From contig JAPKDL010000016.1 in NCBI GenBank assembly GCA_028822585.1, positions 1-43,574 on the forward strand: a stretch of 43,574 nt of DNA, read 5' to 3'. This DNA comes from Alphaproteobacteria bacterium. Its GTDB lineage: Bacteria; Pseudomonadota; Alphaproteobacteria; UBA8366; GCA-2717185. A program made the translations under genes and the position numbers. This document shows positions 1 through 7,771 of this stretch, in pieces. The notes under the pieces were generated by a model that saw nothing but the letters and a program-made list of their open reading frames with translations, searched no databases and had not been told where the DNA came from. Every line of letters starts with the position of its first letter. Position 1 is the first letter of the stretch.

Positions 1-99
1 AATGCCCATCTCCACGTCGGTAAACGCCCCGCGTTCGATGGAAAAATTGTTCAGCAACGCTTGCCACACCGAAAAGCAGATGGTTCCAGCCGCCACCAT
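1..99 (-). CDS. MFS transporter, N-terminal part (cut by window edge)
   Basis: Reading leftwards from an ATG at 99, the frame gives MVAAGTICFSVWQALLNNF followed by SIERGAFTDVEMGI and runs off the window. A first membrane helix followed by an acidic, hydrophilic loop of this kind is seen at the start of one group of proteobacterial major-facilitator permeases; that match is from memory of the family. The frame stays open a few codons upstream (GPEILFFL) until a TAG, so the true start may lie slightly upstream at a non-ATG codon. It is the last member of a minus-strand series (serine hydrolase, alpha/beta hydrolase, VOC protein, permease), separated from the VOC gene by about 70 bases. The substrate cannot be told. 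Confidence 0.5.
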   Translation of the reverse strand, partial: MVAAGTICFSVWQALLNNFSIERGAFTDVEMGI

Positions 100-167
100 A
101 AGAAAAAACAGGATTTCCGGTCCCCACTAAAATTAAGGCTATTATTCAATAAAGTTACGTATGCCTT

Positions 168-554
168 TTAAATTGCAGGACCTTTTAGTTCCACCGTATT
201 CCCATCAGGGTCGGTAATGTAAACGGATGGTCCCGCGCCTTTTGCGCCAACGCGCGTGCGAACTTCGCCCATTTCAATTCCATGCGAGCCCAGATAAGTG
301 CGCAAGGCATCCACATCCAGACTTTCCAAACGCAGCGCGAAATGGTCCATGTTGGACGCTCCTTTCGGCGGGTTGTCCGACGCATCCACCAGATCTACCA
401 TACTGGACCCAGCCCGCAACTGCACCAGACCGATCCGTTCCACGCGTCGTTCTTCCCGGCAGCCCAGAACATCGCAGTAAAACCGTAGTGATTCAGGCAA
501 ATTGGCCGCGCGCACGACGACGTGGTCAAGATCGGCGATTTGAATGACAGGCAC
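168..554 (-). CDS. VOC (glyoxalase/bleomycin-resistance fold) family protein
   Basis: A 128-residue single-module vicinal-oxygen-chelate protein. The two beta-alpha-beta-beta-beta halves are recognisable: residues 8-58 start with DHVVVRAANLPESLRFYCDV, and residues 68-126 end with DPDGNTVELKG. Candidate metal ligands are His11, His71 (MDHFAL) and Glu122 (VELKG), the usual positions for a type I VOC metal site. Members include glyoxalase I, ring-cleaving dioxygenases and antibiotic-binding proteins; the sequence does not say which. The start is a GTG at 554 with a purine/G-rich stretch just upstream. It lies 12 bases downstream of the alpha/beta hydrolase and is probably co-transcribed with it, which hints at a small-molecule detoxification or catabolic operon. 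Confidence 0.85.
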   Translation of the reverse strand: MPVIQIADLDHVVVRAANLPESLRFYCDVLGCREERRVERIGLVQLRAGSSMVDLVDASDNPPKGASNMDHFALRLESLDVDALRTYLGSHGIEMGEVRTRVGAKGAGPSVYITDPDGNTVELKGPAI

Positions 555-566
555 CGGGCGCCCCCC

Positions 567-1343
567 TTATGGCTGCTTGTTCACAAACGCCGCCACGGTT
601 TCATTGAAGGCGTCCGGCATTTCAAAATAAGGCGAATGGCCCGCGCCTGGCAACTCGATCAATTCAGCACCGGGAATGAGGCCTGCAACCTCTCGAATGA
701 CGGCAGGGGGAAACAAGACGTCATGAGGACTGGTAATGCACAAGGTCGGCGTCGCGAAGCCTTCCAGACGGCTTTCGTTGATTGAGGCGCGAGGGTCATT
801 CATCCGTTCCCGCACCTGCGGCGTCACCGCAGCGTTCAACCCGTTGATATGGGTGTAAAGATAATAAAGATCCGGATGCCGGTTCCGGTAATCCTGCGCC
901 AGTGCGACAACGCCGAAACTTTCACCGGCGAATTTCTTTCGCGCGGCAACGGAGTGTGACCGAAATGACTCCCGGTCAATGCCCCCCGCCGTATTACTCA
1001 AAATCAAACAACGCACTCGTTCCGGCGCGTCCAATGCAGCACGAAGTCCGGTCCGGCCACCCATGGACTGGCACACGATGACGGCGCGCTCGATGCCTTC
1101 GGCATCCAGGATTGCGAACAAATCATCGGCGTATCTCGATTGGTCAAAATCTTCCAAAGCGCAAGTGCTGCGGCCAAATATTCGGTGATCAAACACAACG
1201 ACCTTATGATTACGCGCGAAATACGGAACTTGACGCCACCAACTGGCAGCGTTGCCCCCCGCGCCATGCGCAAAGACTATGGCGGGCCCTTCCCCATGCA
1301 CTTCATAATAAATCGAGGCACCGTTTGTTTTGACTATCGACAT
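567..1343 (-). CDS. Alpha/beta hydrolase fold protein
   Basis: A 258-residue protein with the full alpha/beta hydrolase layout. The oxyanion-hole motif HGAGG is at residues 26-30, the nucleophile elbow around Ser93 reads VCQSMGGRTG, an acid is likely at Asp in SPHDVLFPP near residue 209, and the catalytic His is in GAGHSPYFE near residue 237. The elbow has Cys where the first Gly of G-x-S-x-G normally stands, a tolerated variant in this family. Esterase, lactonase, epoxide hydrolase or C-C hydrolase activity cannot be separated by eye. The start codon follows the stop of the upstream serine hydrolase by 2 bases, so the two are very likely translated from one mRNA. Confidence 0.9.
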   Translation of the reverse strand: MSIVKTNGASIYYEVHGEGPAIVFAHGAGGNAASWWRQVPYFARNHKVVVFDHRIFGRSTCALEDFDQSRYADDLFAILDAEGIERAVIVCQSMGGRTGLRAALDAPERVRCLILSNTAGGIDRESFRSHSVAARKKFAGESFGVVALAQDYRNRHPDLYYLYTHINGLNAAVTPQVRERMNDPRASINESRLEGFATPTLCITSPHDVLFPPAVIREVAGLIPGAELIELPGAGHSPYFEMPDAFNETVAAFVNKQP

Positions 1344-1345
1344 CG

Positions 1346-2440
1346 CTATTTAAGGCTCCCCATGACATGGCCAATGAAGTCGTTGCTCTTGGCGGCGTCG
1401 ATCCAACGAGTGACCGAGACGATATTGCTCTCCGGCTCAATCCAGACCATGTGCTTACCGGCACCAACGGCAAAGAAGCTCGATTCGGGCGCATTCGGCA
1501 TGTATTTTCGGTCTGTGTTCAACCACCACAACAAACCATAACCCGGCCGAATGGCGCAGGGGGTCTGCAAGGCGTCGATCCAGGACTCGGAAATAATACG
1601 TTTTCCGTTCCACTCCCCCTTGGAGAGCACAAGGCGCCCCATGAGCGCATGATCGTGCGAGTTGATCCACAACCCACCACCCCAATGTGTACCACCAGGC
1701 ACTGAGGGCATTGGAACACCGCCAATTTCGTAAAATGCATTGCGGTAATGATGCCAGCGCCACGATGACGATGCGCCAATCGGATCCATAATTCGCGTTT
1801 TCAAAACATCCGGCAACGGACGGCGGAACACCTGCATCAGGCTCAGGCTTAATCGGTTGACGCGGACATCGTTGTATTCCCAGTGGGTCCCGGGTTTTTG
1901 CAGCGTCCTCGGCATGCCTTTTTTGGAATTATCGACGCCAACGCCCAGTTGCCGGTTACGGTCGACCATATCGGGTTTGTCCCACAAGGAACCTTCCCAT
2001 TCACTGGTCAATTGCAACATCTGGCGCCATGTAATGTCTTGATTTTGTTCCGTATGAAACATCCGGTCGAGCGCATAATCGCACATGGGGTCGTCGATAT
2101 CGCGGATCAAGCCGTCATCGACCGCGATCCCCGCTAATAGAGACAGGTAGCTCTTGGCGGCGCTGTACGTCATTTCAATCGACGAGGGATCCCCCCATTC
2201 AGCGACGGTTTCACCGTCCTTGATGATGAGGCCACTCGGTTTTCCGCGCCGCATCATGGGACCGGTCACTTCATTCCAGGGCGCGGGCTCGTTTGATTTC
2301 TCAACCGCGCTTAATCCACCGTCGAGGTCATAGGGCCAGCGGGTTTCCGCCGCTTCCGCGAAGGCGGCGGCGGCGGTGAGTTTTTGGGCGTCCATGCCAA
2401 CCGGCGCTTTCGTCCGTTGCGCCAATGATCCATCATCCAT
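1346..2440 (-). CDS. Beta-lactamase-fold serine hydrolase (class C / PBP-like)
   Basis: About 364 residues of the serine beta-lactamase-like superfamily (esterases, DD-peptidases and 6-aminohexanoate-dimer hydrolases share this fold). The S-x-x-K motif is present as SAAKS in the segment MTYSAAKSYLSLLAGIA, giving the nucleophile Ser and general base Lys. A Y-x-N-like element appears as WEYNDVRVN, and a late GAGKHMVWIEP segment fits the third conserved box. No signal peptide or membrane segment is seen, which favours a cytoplasmic esterase or amidase over a cell-wall enzyme. A longer frame starts at 2461, but GGAGAG lies about 8 bases before the ATG at 2440, so that start is preferred. It is first in the minus-strand set with the alpha/beta hydrolase and VOC genes. 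Confidence 0.85.
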   Translation of the reverse strand: MDDGSLAQRTKAPVGMDAQKLTAAAAFAEAAETRWPYDLDGGLSAVEKSNEPAPWNEVTGPMMRRGKPSGLIIKDGETVAEWGDPSSIEMTYSAAKSYLSLLAGIAVDDGLIRDIDDPMCDYALDRMFHTEQNQDITWRQMLQLTSEWEGSLWDKPDMVDRNRQLGVGVDNSKKGMPRTLQKPGTHWEYNDVRVNRLSLSLMQVFRRPLPDVLKTRIMDPIGASSSWRWHHYRNAFYEIGGVPMPSVPGGTHWGGGLWINSHDHALMGRLVLSKGEWNGKRIISESWIDALQTPCAIRPGYGLLWWLNTDRKYMPNAPESSFFAVGAGKHMVWIEPESNIVSVTRWIDAAKSNDFIGHVMGSLK

Positions 2441-2533
2441 GGTTTCGTCTCTCCGGTTCAATCATGACTTATCAGATGGCATCAAAGACCGGAGATGCAA
2501 AGGACGTCAAGCGTTGGAAATGACGTTGGGAGA

Positions 2534-2887
<354 letters not shown>

Positions 2888-2902
2888 TTACAGTGCGCCG
2901 CT

Positions 2903-4210
2903 TTAAAGCTCATAGCTGCGTTCGCCATGCGCGGTGATGTCCAGACCCTCGATTTCCTCTTCTTCCGGCACTCGTAGACCAAACAACGCATCAGACACCT
3001 TGAGAATTATAAAGGTCGCCATGGCTGACCATGCCGCAACGGCAGCAACGCCAATGAATTGTACCCAAATTTGGCTGCCAACAGTCGCGCCATCAGACAA
3101 TCCAAGCCCTTGGAACGTCGAAGTCGCCAGAAACGCCACACATAAAGTGCCTATAATACCACCAACCCCGTGAACCGCGAAAACATCGAGCGAATCATCA
3201 ATTTTCATGTTTTGTTTGATGAACATCGTCATCCATTGGCACACGACGCCGGACACAAGCCCCAGAATCAAACCGCCCATCGGTCCAATAAATCCGGACG
3301 CGGGCGTCACTGTCGCCAACCCGGCGACCATGCCGGTGACAATGCCGATAAGGCTGGGTTTGCCGAATTTAGCCCATTCCATCGCCGCCCAACTCAAGGA
3401 CGCCGCCGCGGCTGAAATATGCGTCACGGTCATCGCCATACCGGCGCCACCGCCTGCAGTAAGCGCACTACCCGCGTTGAACCCAAACCAACCGACCCAC
3501 AACATGGCCGCACCCGCCATGGTCAACCCAGGGTTATGGGGCGGGCGCAACGTGCTAGGAAACCCGCGTCGAGCGCCCAGACAATGCGCAAACACCAACG
3601 CCGAAACGCCCGCCGTCACATGAACGACAATGCCACCGGCGAAATCCATCACACCCATGTCAGCCAACCATCCTCCACCCCAGACCCAATGGGTCACGGG
3701 AACGTAAACAATCATCAACCACACCGCGCTGAAGAACAGAACGCTCGAAAACTTCACCCGTTCCGGATAGGCGCCAACAATAAGCGCCGGCGTGATAATG
3801 GCGAAGGTCATTTGAAACATAAAAAAGACAGTTTCCGGAATTGTTCCGGACAACGAATCCGGACCCACGCCCATCAGGAACGCTTTGTCCAAGCCGCCGA
3901 TTATAGCGTTGGCGCCGCCGCCATCGCCGAACGCCAAGCTGTATCCCGCGACCAACCAAAGTATCGATGAAACGCAACAAATCGCAAAGCAATGCATCAG
4001 CACTGAGAGAACGCTGCTGGACCGAACCAGACCACCGTAGAACAACGCCAGTCCTGGCAACGTCATGAACAACACCAACGCCGTCGATGTTAAAATCCAT
4101 GCGGTATCACCGCTGTTGAGTTCGTCAGCGGCGAAAACCGGACGCGCAGTCATGAATATAGCGAAGTAGGCCACGAATTTCGCGACCTTCGACAGGTGCA
4201 ACTTGAACAT
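2903..4210 (-). CDS. amtB: Ammonium transporter Amt/AmtB
   Basis: A trimeric-channel family protein of about 435 residues with a predicted cleaved signal segment (FVAYFAIFMTARPVFAADE) and eleven hydrophobic helices after it. Key residues are visible: the Phe gate in FQMTFA, the twin pore histidines in GGIVVHVTAG and DVFAVHGVGG, and the second gate Phe in GWFGFNAGSA. The C-terminal tail LFGLRVPEEEEIEGLD is the conserved cytoplasmic element contacting GlnK. Two ATGs are adjacent; GGAGG is spaced better for the second (4210) than the first (4213). It carries NH3/NH4+ across the inner membrane and sits first in the amtB-glnK unit behind a sigma-54 promoter, so it should be induced under nitrogen limitation. 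Confidence 0.96.
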   Translation of the reverse strand: MFKLHLSKVAKFVAYFAIFMTARPVFAADELNSGDTAWILTSTALVLFMTLPGLALFYGGLVRSSSVLSVLMHCFAICCVSSILWLVAGYSLAFGDGGGANAIIGGLDKAFLMGVGPDSLSGTIPETVFFMFQMTFAIITPALIVGAYPERVKFSSVLFFSAVWLMIVYVPVTHWVWGGGWLADMGVMDFAGGIVVHVTAGVSALVFAHCLGARRGFPSTLRPPHNPGLTMAGAAMLWVGWFGFNAGSALTAGGGAGMAMTVTHISAAAASLSWAAMEWAKFGKPSLIGIVTGMVAGLATVTPASGFIGPMGGLILGLVSGVVCQWMTMFIKQNMKIDDSLDVFAVHGVGGIIGTLCVAFLATSTFQGLGLSDGATVGSQIWVQFIGVAAVAAWSAMATFIILKVSDALFGLRVPEEEEIEGLDITAHGERSYEL

Positions 4211-4247
4211 CATTTCCTCCCAGTGATCCTATTACCCTGGCTATAAA

Positions 4248-4263
4248 TGCAAAATGAATGCCA
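4248..4263 (-). promoter_or_regulatory. Sigma-54 (RpoN) promoter of amtB-glnK
   Basis: On the minus strand the sequence is TGGCATTCATTTTGCA, matching the sigma-54 consensus TGGCAC-N5-TTGCW with exact GG/GC spacing and one mismatch (T for C at position 6). It lies about 35 bases upstream of amtB, so transcription would start roughly 20-25 bases before the start codon. This is what is expected for a nitrogen-limitation operon activated by NtrC, although no clear NtrC dyad was identified nearby. Confidence 0.85.
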
Positions 4264-4384
4264 CTTCAAAACTGCTTGAGGACAAAGGGGAAATTTGACC
4301 TTATAGGCTAAAGAATAAAAATAACGGCTAATATATCAGCAAATGACATATATTTGTCTATTTTTTGGGCACCTTCGCAAATTT

Positions 4385-4398
4385 AATCACAGGTGATT
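4385..4398. repeat. Perfect 14-bp palindrome upstream of amtB
   Basis: AATCACAGGTGATT has two 6-base arms around a 2-base centre. It lies about 120 bases upstream of the sigma-54 promoter, a distance compatible with an enhancer or operator, but it does not match the NtrC consensus well (CAC/GTG half-sites too close together). It is also just before the dead CPBP gene and could be that gene's old operator. Confidence 0.4.
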
Positions 4399-4417
4399 CA
4401 TTACAATTTAATCAGCA

Positions 4418-5151
4418 ATGAACATGCCGAGTAACAAACACCCCCTAACAGGTGACATTTTAAAGTTCACCGACCTAGCCTGGATCATAGACGGCCGCAC
4501 GCTCGTTTCAGCAGCGATAATCGTCACGGTCGTTTTGGGTCATACAATAATTAATACAGCAGATATTTTTCCACGTCGGACCAACAACATTCGACTTGTA
4601 ATTCATAGGGGCAATATATGGCATCTTTTTGGCAGCCACCAACATAAGACTAATTTATATGCATGGCGGGGTGTCTGCCTTAAATTCTACGTCGTAAATT
4701 TTATCGCTATGGGCACTCTTGTCACCCTGCTTTGGATTTCGGTTTCCTCGGCGCTTTATTCCGCCTTCGGATAATGAGAAACCATAGTTGCGTTCAACCG
4801 TGCGCTTTTCACGCCCTTCAAAACAGATACGTTCGCGCTCATTTTGTTTTACGCGTTGGTCGGACCGTTCGCCGCGATTGCTGAAGAGACGATTTTTCGC
4901 GGATCCAATCTATCGATGGCTTCGCCAGCGGAGGAACGTCGCGTACAGTACATCTGTTAACGTCACCCTATTCGCCTTGGCCCATCCATATTTATATTCC
5001 GGGTCAGCCGAACTGTTTTATTGTTTGCGATGGATTTGACCTTGCTGACGATTATTCTGGCCCTGCTGTTCGAAATAAGCGGCTCGTTGTGGCCCTGTGC
5101 ATTGTCGCCCATGCCGGCAACAATCTGCTTTTGCTGCGTGTGTTAGCCTAA
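4418..5151 (+). pseudogene. CPBP-family intramembrane metalloprotease, frameshifted pseudogene
   Basis: The three signature motifs of CPBP (CAAX protease and bacteriocin-processing, Abi) membrane proteases are all present, in order, but in different frames. Motif 1, EETIFRG, is at 4883-4903 in frame 2. Motif 2, FALAH, is at 4971-4985 in frame 3. Motif 3, AHAGNN, is at 5107-5124 in frame 1, ending with TAA at 5149. The upstream part (from the ATG at 4418) is in the same frame as motif 1 but separated from it by the stops TAA and TGA at 4772-4777. It contains hydrophobic stretches fitting the N-terminal helices. The total span of about 245 codons is close to full length, so the gene was inactivated in place. 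Identity of the N-terminal third is inferred from position and hydrophobicity only. Confidence 0.85.
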
Positions 5152-5157
5152 ATAGGC

Positions 5158-6519
5158 TTAATGCTCTAACCCAACCGCGTCCAGCGCGCGCGATTGTCGT
5201 CTGGTCAATTCCACCACATCAAAACCCTGTATCAAATTCTGGAAAAGTTCACTCCAATTCATTTCCGCCCGTAGATGCATAAATACTGACCCCAGGCCAA
5301 TCGCGGCGCGATCCATGAGCACAAATTCACGCGGCGGCGTCACACCCCCCAGCTCACGCAGCGCCACGTGAACCTTATTGGCGATCTTGGCACCATATAA
5401 CCCACTTTCGGATTCCTGAATTTTCTGGACCTTATCTTCCATCAACGGCGCGTAGATGAATCCGGCCCACATATTCAACACATCAATCAGTTCGCGGTTA
5501 AGTCCTGTGAACCCCCATGTTTCATAAGCATGAACCGCAAGGTCGTGATCATCGGTCCTCAAGGCGTTGTAGAGATCGATCACCGCGCCCACAAACGAAG
5601 GTGGAAACACCCGAATGCAGCCGAAATCAAGCAAATTGATCCCAAAATCGGGGCGCACGCTGTAATTTCCCAAATGAGGATCCCCATGAATGATCCCACA
5701 GTCATAGAGCGGCGCATACCAGGCGCGGAACATGTTGGCGGCAATCGTGTTGCGGGTTTCCAGCGGCGCATCGCAAAAAGTCATCAATGGCGTGCCCTCC
5801 AACCATGTCATCGTTAACAGGCGGTCTGTCGATAATTCCACCACGGATTTCGGAACATGCACGTCCGGTTCACCCGAAAGCATCTGGGCGTATAACGCCA
5901 TATGCTTGGCTTCACGGAGGTAGTCCAGTTCTTCACGCAATCTATCGGAAAGTTCAGCGTGAATTTGCTTGGTCGAGATGGCGTTGTCGTACCGTTCAAA
6001 AATTGAAAACGCCAAACGCAACTGCCGTAAATCTGCGTCGACGGCAGACAACATCTCCGGGTATTGTAATTTGCACGCATACGCCGCCCCGTCATGGCCG
6101 GTGGCGCGATGTACTTGCCCTAGCGATGCGGCATGGGCGGCCTCTCGCTCGAAGAGTGCGAACTTCGTCAACCAATTCGCACCCAATTCTGCCGACATTC
6201 GGCGTTTTACGAAAGGCCATCCCATGGCGGGCGCATTGGTCTGTAGCTGTTGCAATTCTTGAACATATTCGTCCGGCAAAACGTCTGGAATGGTCGAAAG
6301 AATCTGCGCGACCTTCATCAACGGCCCTTTCAAGCCACCCAACGCCGCTTTCAAGTCGCCCGCATGTTTTTCTTTGTCCAGATCAAGCCCGAGATACCGC
6401 GCGCCCGCAGCACGCGCCGCCAGACCTCCCATCGACGCCCCAACCTTCGCATAACGCCTAACACGGCCCGTGACGTCGCTGACCCGGTCGCGCGCCATAC
6501 GTTTAAAACTTCCTGTCAA
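5158..6519 (-). CDS. ABC1/AarF/UbiB-family atypical protein kinase-like ATPase
   Basis: A 453-residue member of the ABC1/COQ8/UbiB family. Seen: the N-terminal K-x-G-Q region in variant form (KVAQ, residues 69-72), the Ala-rich nucleotide loop AASLGQVHRA (130-139), the conserved Lys150 in YACKLQYP, the E-x-D motif REELDY (196-200), the catalytic loop HGDPHLGN (278-285) and DFG at 298-300. There is no C-terminal membrane pair as in UbiB, so it is closer to the soluble ABC1 ATPases. Family members support ubiquinone synthesis or lipid handling; the client here is unknown. Its start overlaps the end of the DadA-like gene by 17 bases, indicating coupled translation. Confidence 0.9.
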   Translation of the reverse strand: MTGSFKRMARDRVSDVTGRVRRYAKVGASMGGLAARAAGARYLGLDLDKEKHAGDLKAALGGLKGPLMKVAQILSTIPDVLPDEYVQELQQLQTNAPAMGWPFVKRRMSAELGANWLTKFALFEREAAHAASLGQVHRATGHDGAAYACKLQYPEMLSAVDADLRQLRLAFSIFERYDNAISTKQIHAELSDRLREELDYLREAKHMALYAQMLSGEPDVHVPKSVVELSTDRLLTMTWLEGTPLMTFCDAPLETRNTIAANMFRAWYAPLYDCGIIHGDPHLGNYSVRPDFGINLLDFGCIRVFPPSFVGAVIDLYNALRTDDHDLAVHAYETWGFTGLNRELIDVLNMWAGFIYAPLMEDKVQKIQESESGLYGAKIANKVHVALRELGGVTPPREFVLMDRAAIGLGSVFMHLRAEMNWSELFQNLIQGFDVVELTRRQSRALDAVGLEH

Positions 6520-7762
6520 TGCGATAGGGCGTCATATCAACGCCGGGGTCTCTGCCCGCCACCAAATCAGCAGCAATACGGCCATTCACAGGCCCTAGGG
6601 TCATCCCGATATGTCCGCCGCCCGCCGCCAGAACGATGTCGTCGTTGCCCGGCGCGTGATCCAGAAACGGCACACCGCTGGGCGTGGAGGGCCGGAAGCC
6701 AAGCCAGGCGCTTTGTTCTTCCAGTTGAACGCCTTCGACCGACGCCCCGACGATAGACATCATGCGCCGGATGCGGGTGTAATCCGCCGGCGCCTCGTTA
6801 CCGCCAAGCTCAACGCCGCTAGTCATGCGCAACCCATGCTCCATAGGAGATACGAATATTGAATGGTCCATCAAGGCTACCGGGCCGTTCAATGTCGGTT
6901 CGGGCTGCGGCAACATAATATGGTAACCACGTTCGGCGTCCAGCACTATGCGCGCGCCAAAACGCTTCATTAGTTTCGACGACCACGAGCCCGCCGCAAC
7001 GACAATACGTTCAAACGCGTAGTGGTCATTGTCGGTTTCGACGACCCGTTTGCTATGGGAACCGGAAAACCCCGCCACCCGTTCTCTCACAATCGTCCCA
7101 CCTTGGGCGGTGAAGGTTTCGCCGAACCGCACCACCAATTGGCCGGGGTGGCGGATGCCGGAATTGTCGTCGAAATAGAGACCATGCTTGAAGACCGGTT
7201 TCAACGCAGGCTCCAGGTCAAGTATATCATTACCGTTGATAATATCGAACCGCCGATTGCAAGCGCGATACAATTCAATATCTAACGCCGCCTGCGCAAA
7301 GGTCTCATCGCTTTCGTAGATTTTCAACAATCCACTGCGGCGCACCAAATCTTCGGTCCCTGTGGCCGAGATCAAGATATCGTAAGCAGATTGCGCATGG
7401 TCCAGCAACGCCGCTTTAGCGCTAGCGTTCGCCCTGACCCGGTCGATGCGGCTGTTCCGGACAAACCCCAACAGCCAAGGCGTTAGCTTTGGTAAGTACC
7501 CCCAGCGAATTGACAACGGCCCATACGGGTCAAGCAGCATTTTCGGAACGCGTCCGAGGATTCCTGGCACGGACACCGGCACGCAGCCGCCCAGGCTTAT
7601 CACCCCCGCATTTCCCGACGACGTGCCCGTCGCGGGATCACTTTGTTCGAATACGGTGACGTCATGGCCATCACGCTGTAGGAATAACGCGGCGCTTATG
7701 CCAGTAATCCCGGCGCCGATAACCGCAACCTTTCGGGGCTGAATCTGATCTTCAACTGTCAT
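6503..7762 (-). CDS. FAD-dependent oxidoreductase, DadA (D-amino-acid dehydrogenase)-like
   Basis: A 419-residue DAO-superfamily flavoprotein. The Rossmann FAD motif VAVIGAGITGISAALFLQ (GxGxxG at residues 16-21) is followed by the acidic ribose-binding residue in VTVFE. The DadA-type segment TGTSSGNAGVIS comes next, and the C-terminal part has VLAAGGGHIGMTLGP. DadA-type enzymes oxidise D-amino acids to 2-oxo acids and ammonia, passing electrons to the quinone pool; some relatives act on sarcosine, glycine or hydroxyproline epimers, so the substrate is open. The gene follows pepF by 9 bases and overlaps the ABC1 gene. A peptide to amino-acid degradation operon is a reasonable inference from the PepF neighbour. 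Confidence 0.88.
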   Translation of the reverse strand: MTVEDQIQPRKVAVIGAGITGISAALFLQRDGHDVTVFEQSDPATGTSSGNAGVISLGGCVPVSVPGILGRVPKMLLDPYGPLSIRWGYLPKLTPWLLGFVRNSRIDRVRANASAKAALLDHAQSAYDILISATGTEDLVRRSGLLKIYESDETFAQAALDIELYRACNRRFDIINGNDILDLEPALKPVFKHGLYFDDNSGIRHPGQLVVRFGETFTAQGGTIVRERVAGFSGSHSKRVVETDNDHYAFERIVVAAGSWSSKLMKRFGARIVLDAERGYHIMLPQPEPTLNGPVALMDHSIFVSPMEHGLRMTSGVELGGNEAPADYTRIRRMMSIVGASVEGVQLEEQSAWLGFRPSTPSGVPFLDHAPGNDDIVLAAGGGHIGMTLGPVNGRIAADLVAGRDPGVDMTPYRIDRKF

Positions 7763-7771
7763 ACAGTTAAC

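Noticed and set aside
5787-6461. 224-codon plus-strand ORF opposite the ABC1 gene
   Set aside because: Arg/Pro/Ser/His-rich composition is typical of a shadow frame; the minus-strand protein has all kinase motifs.
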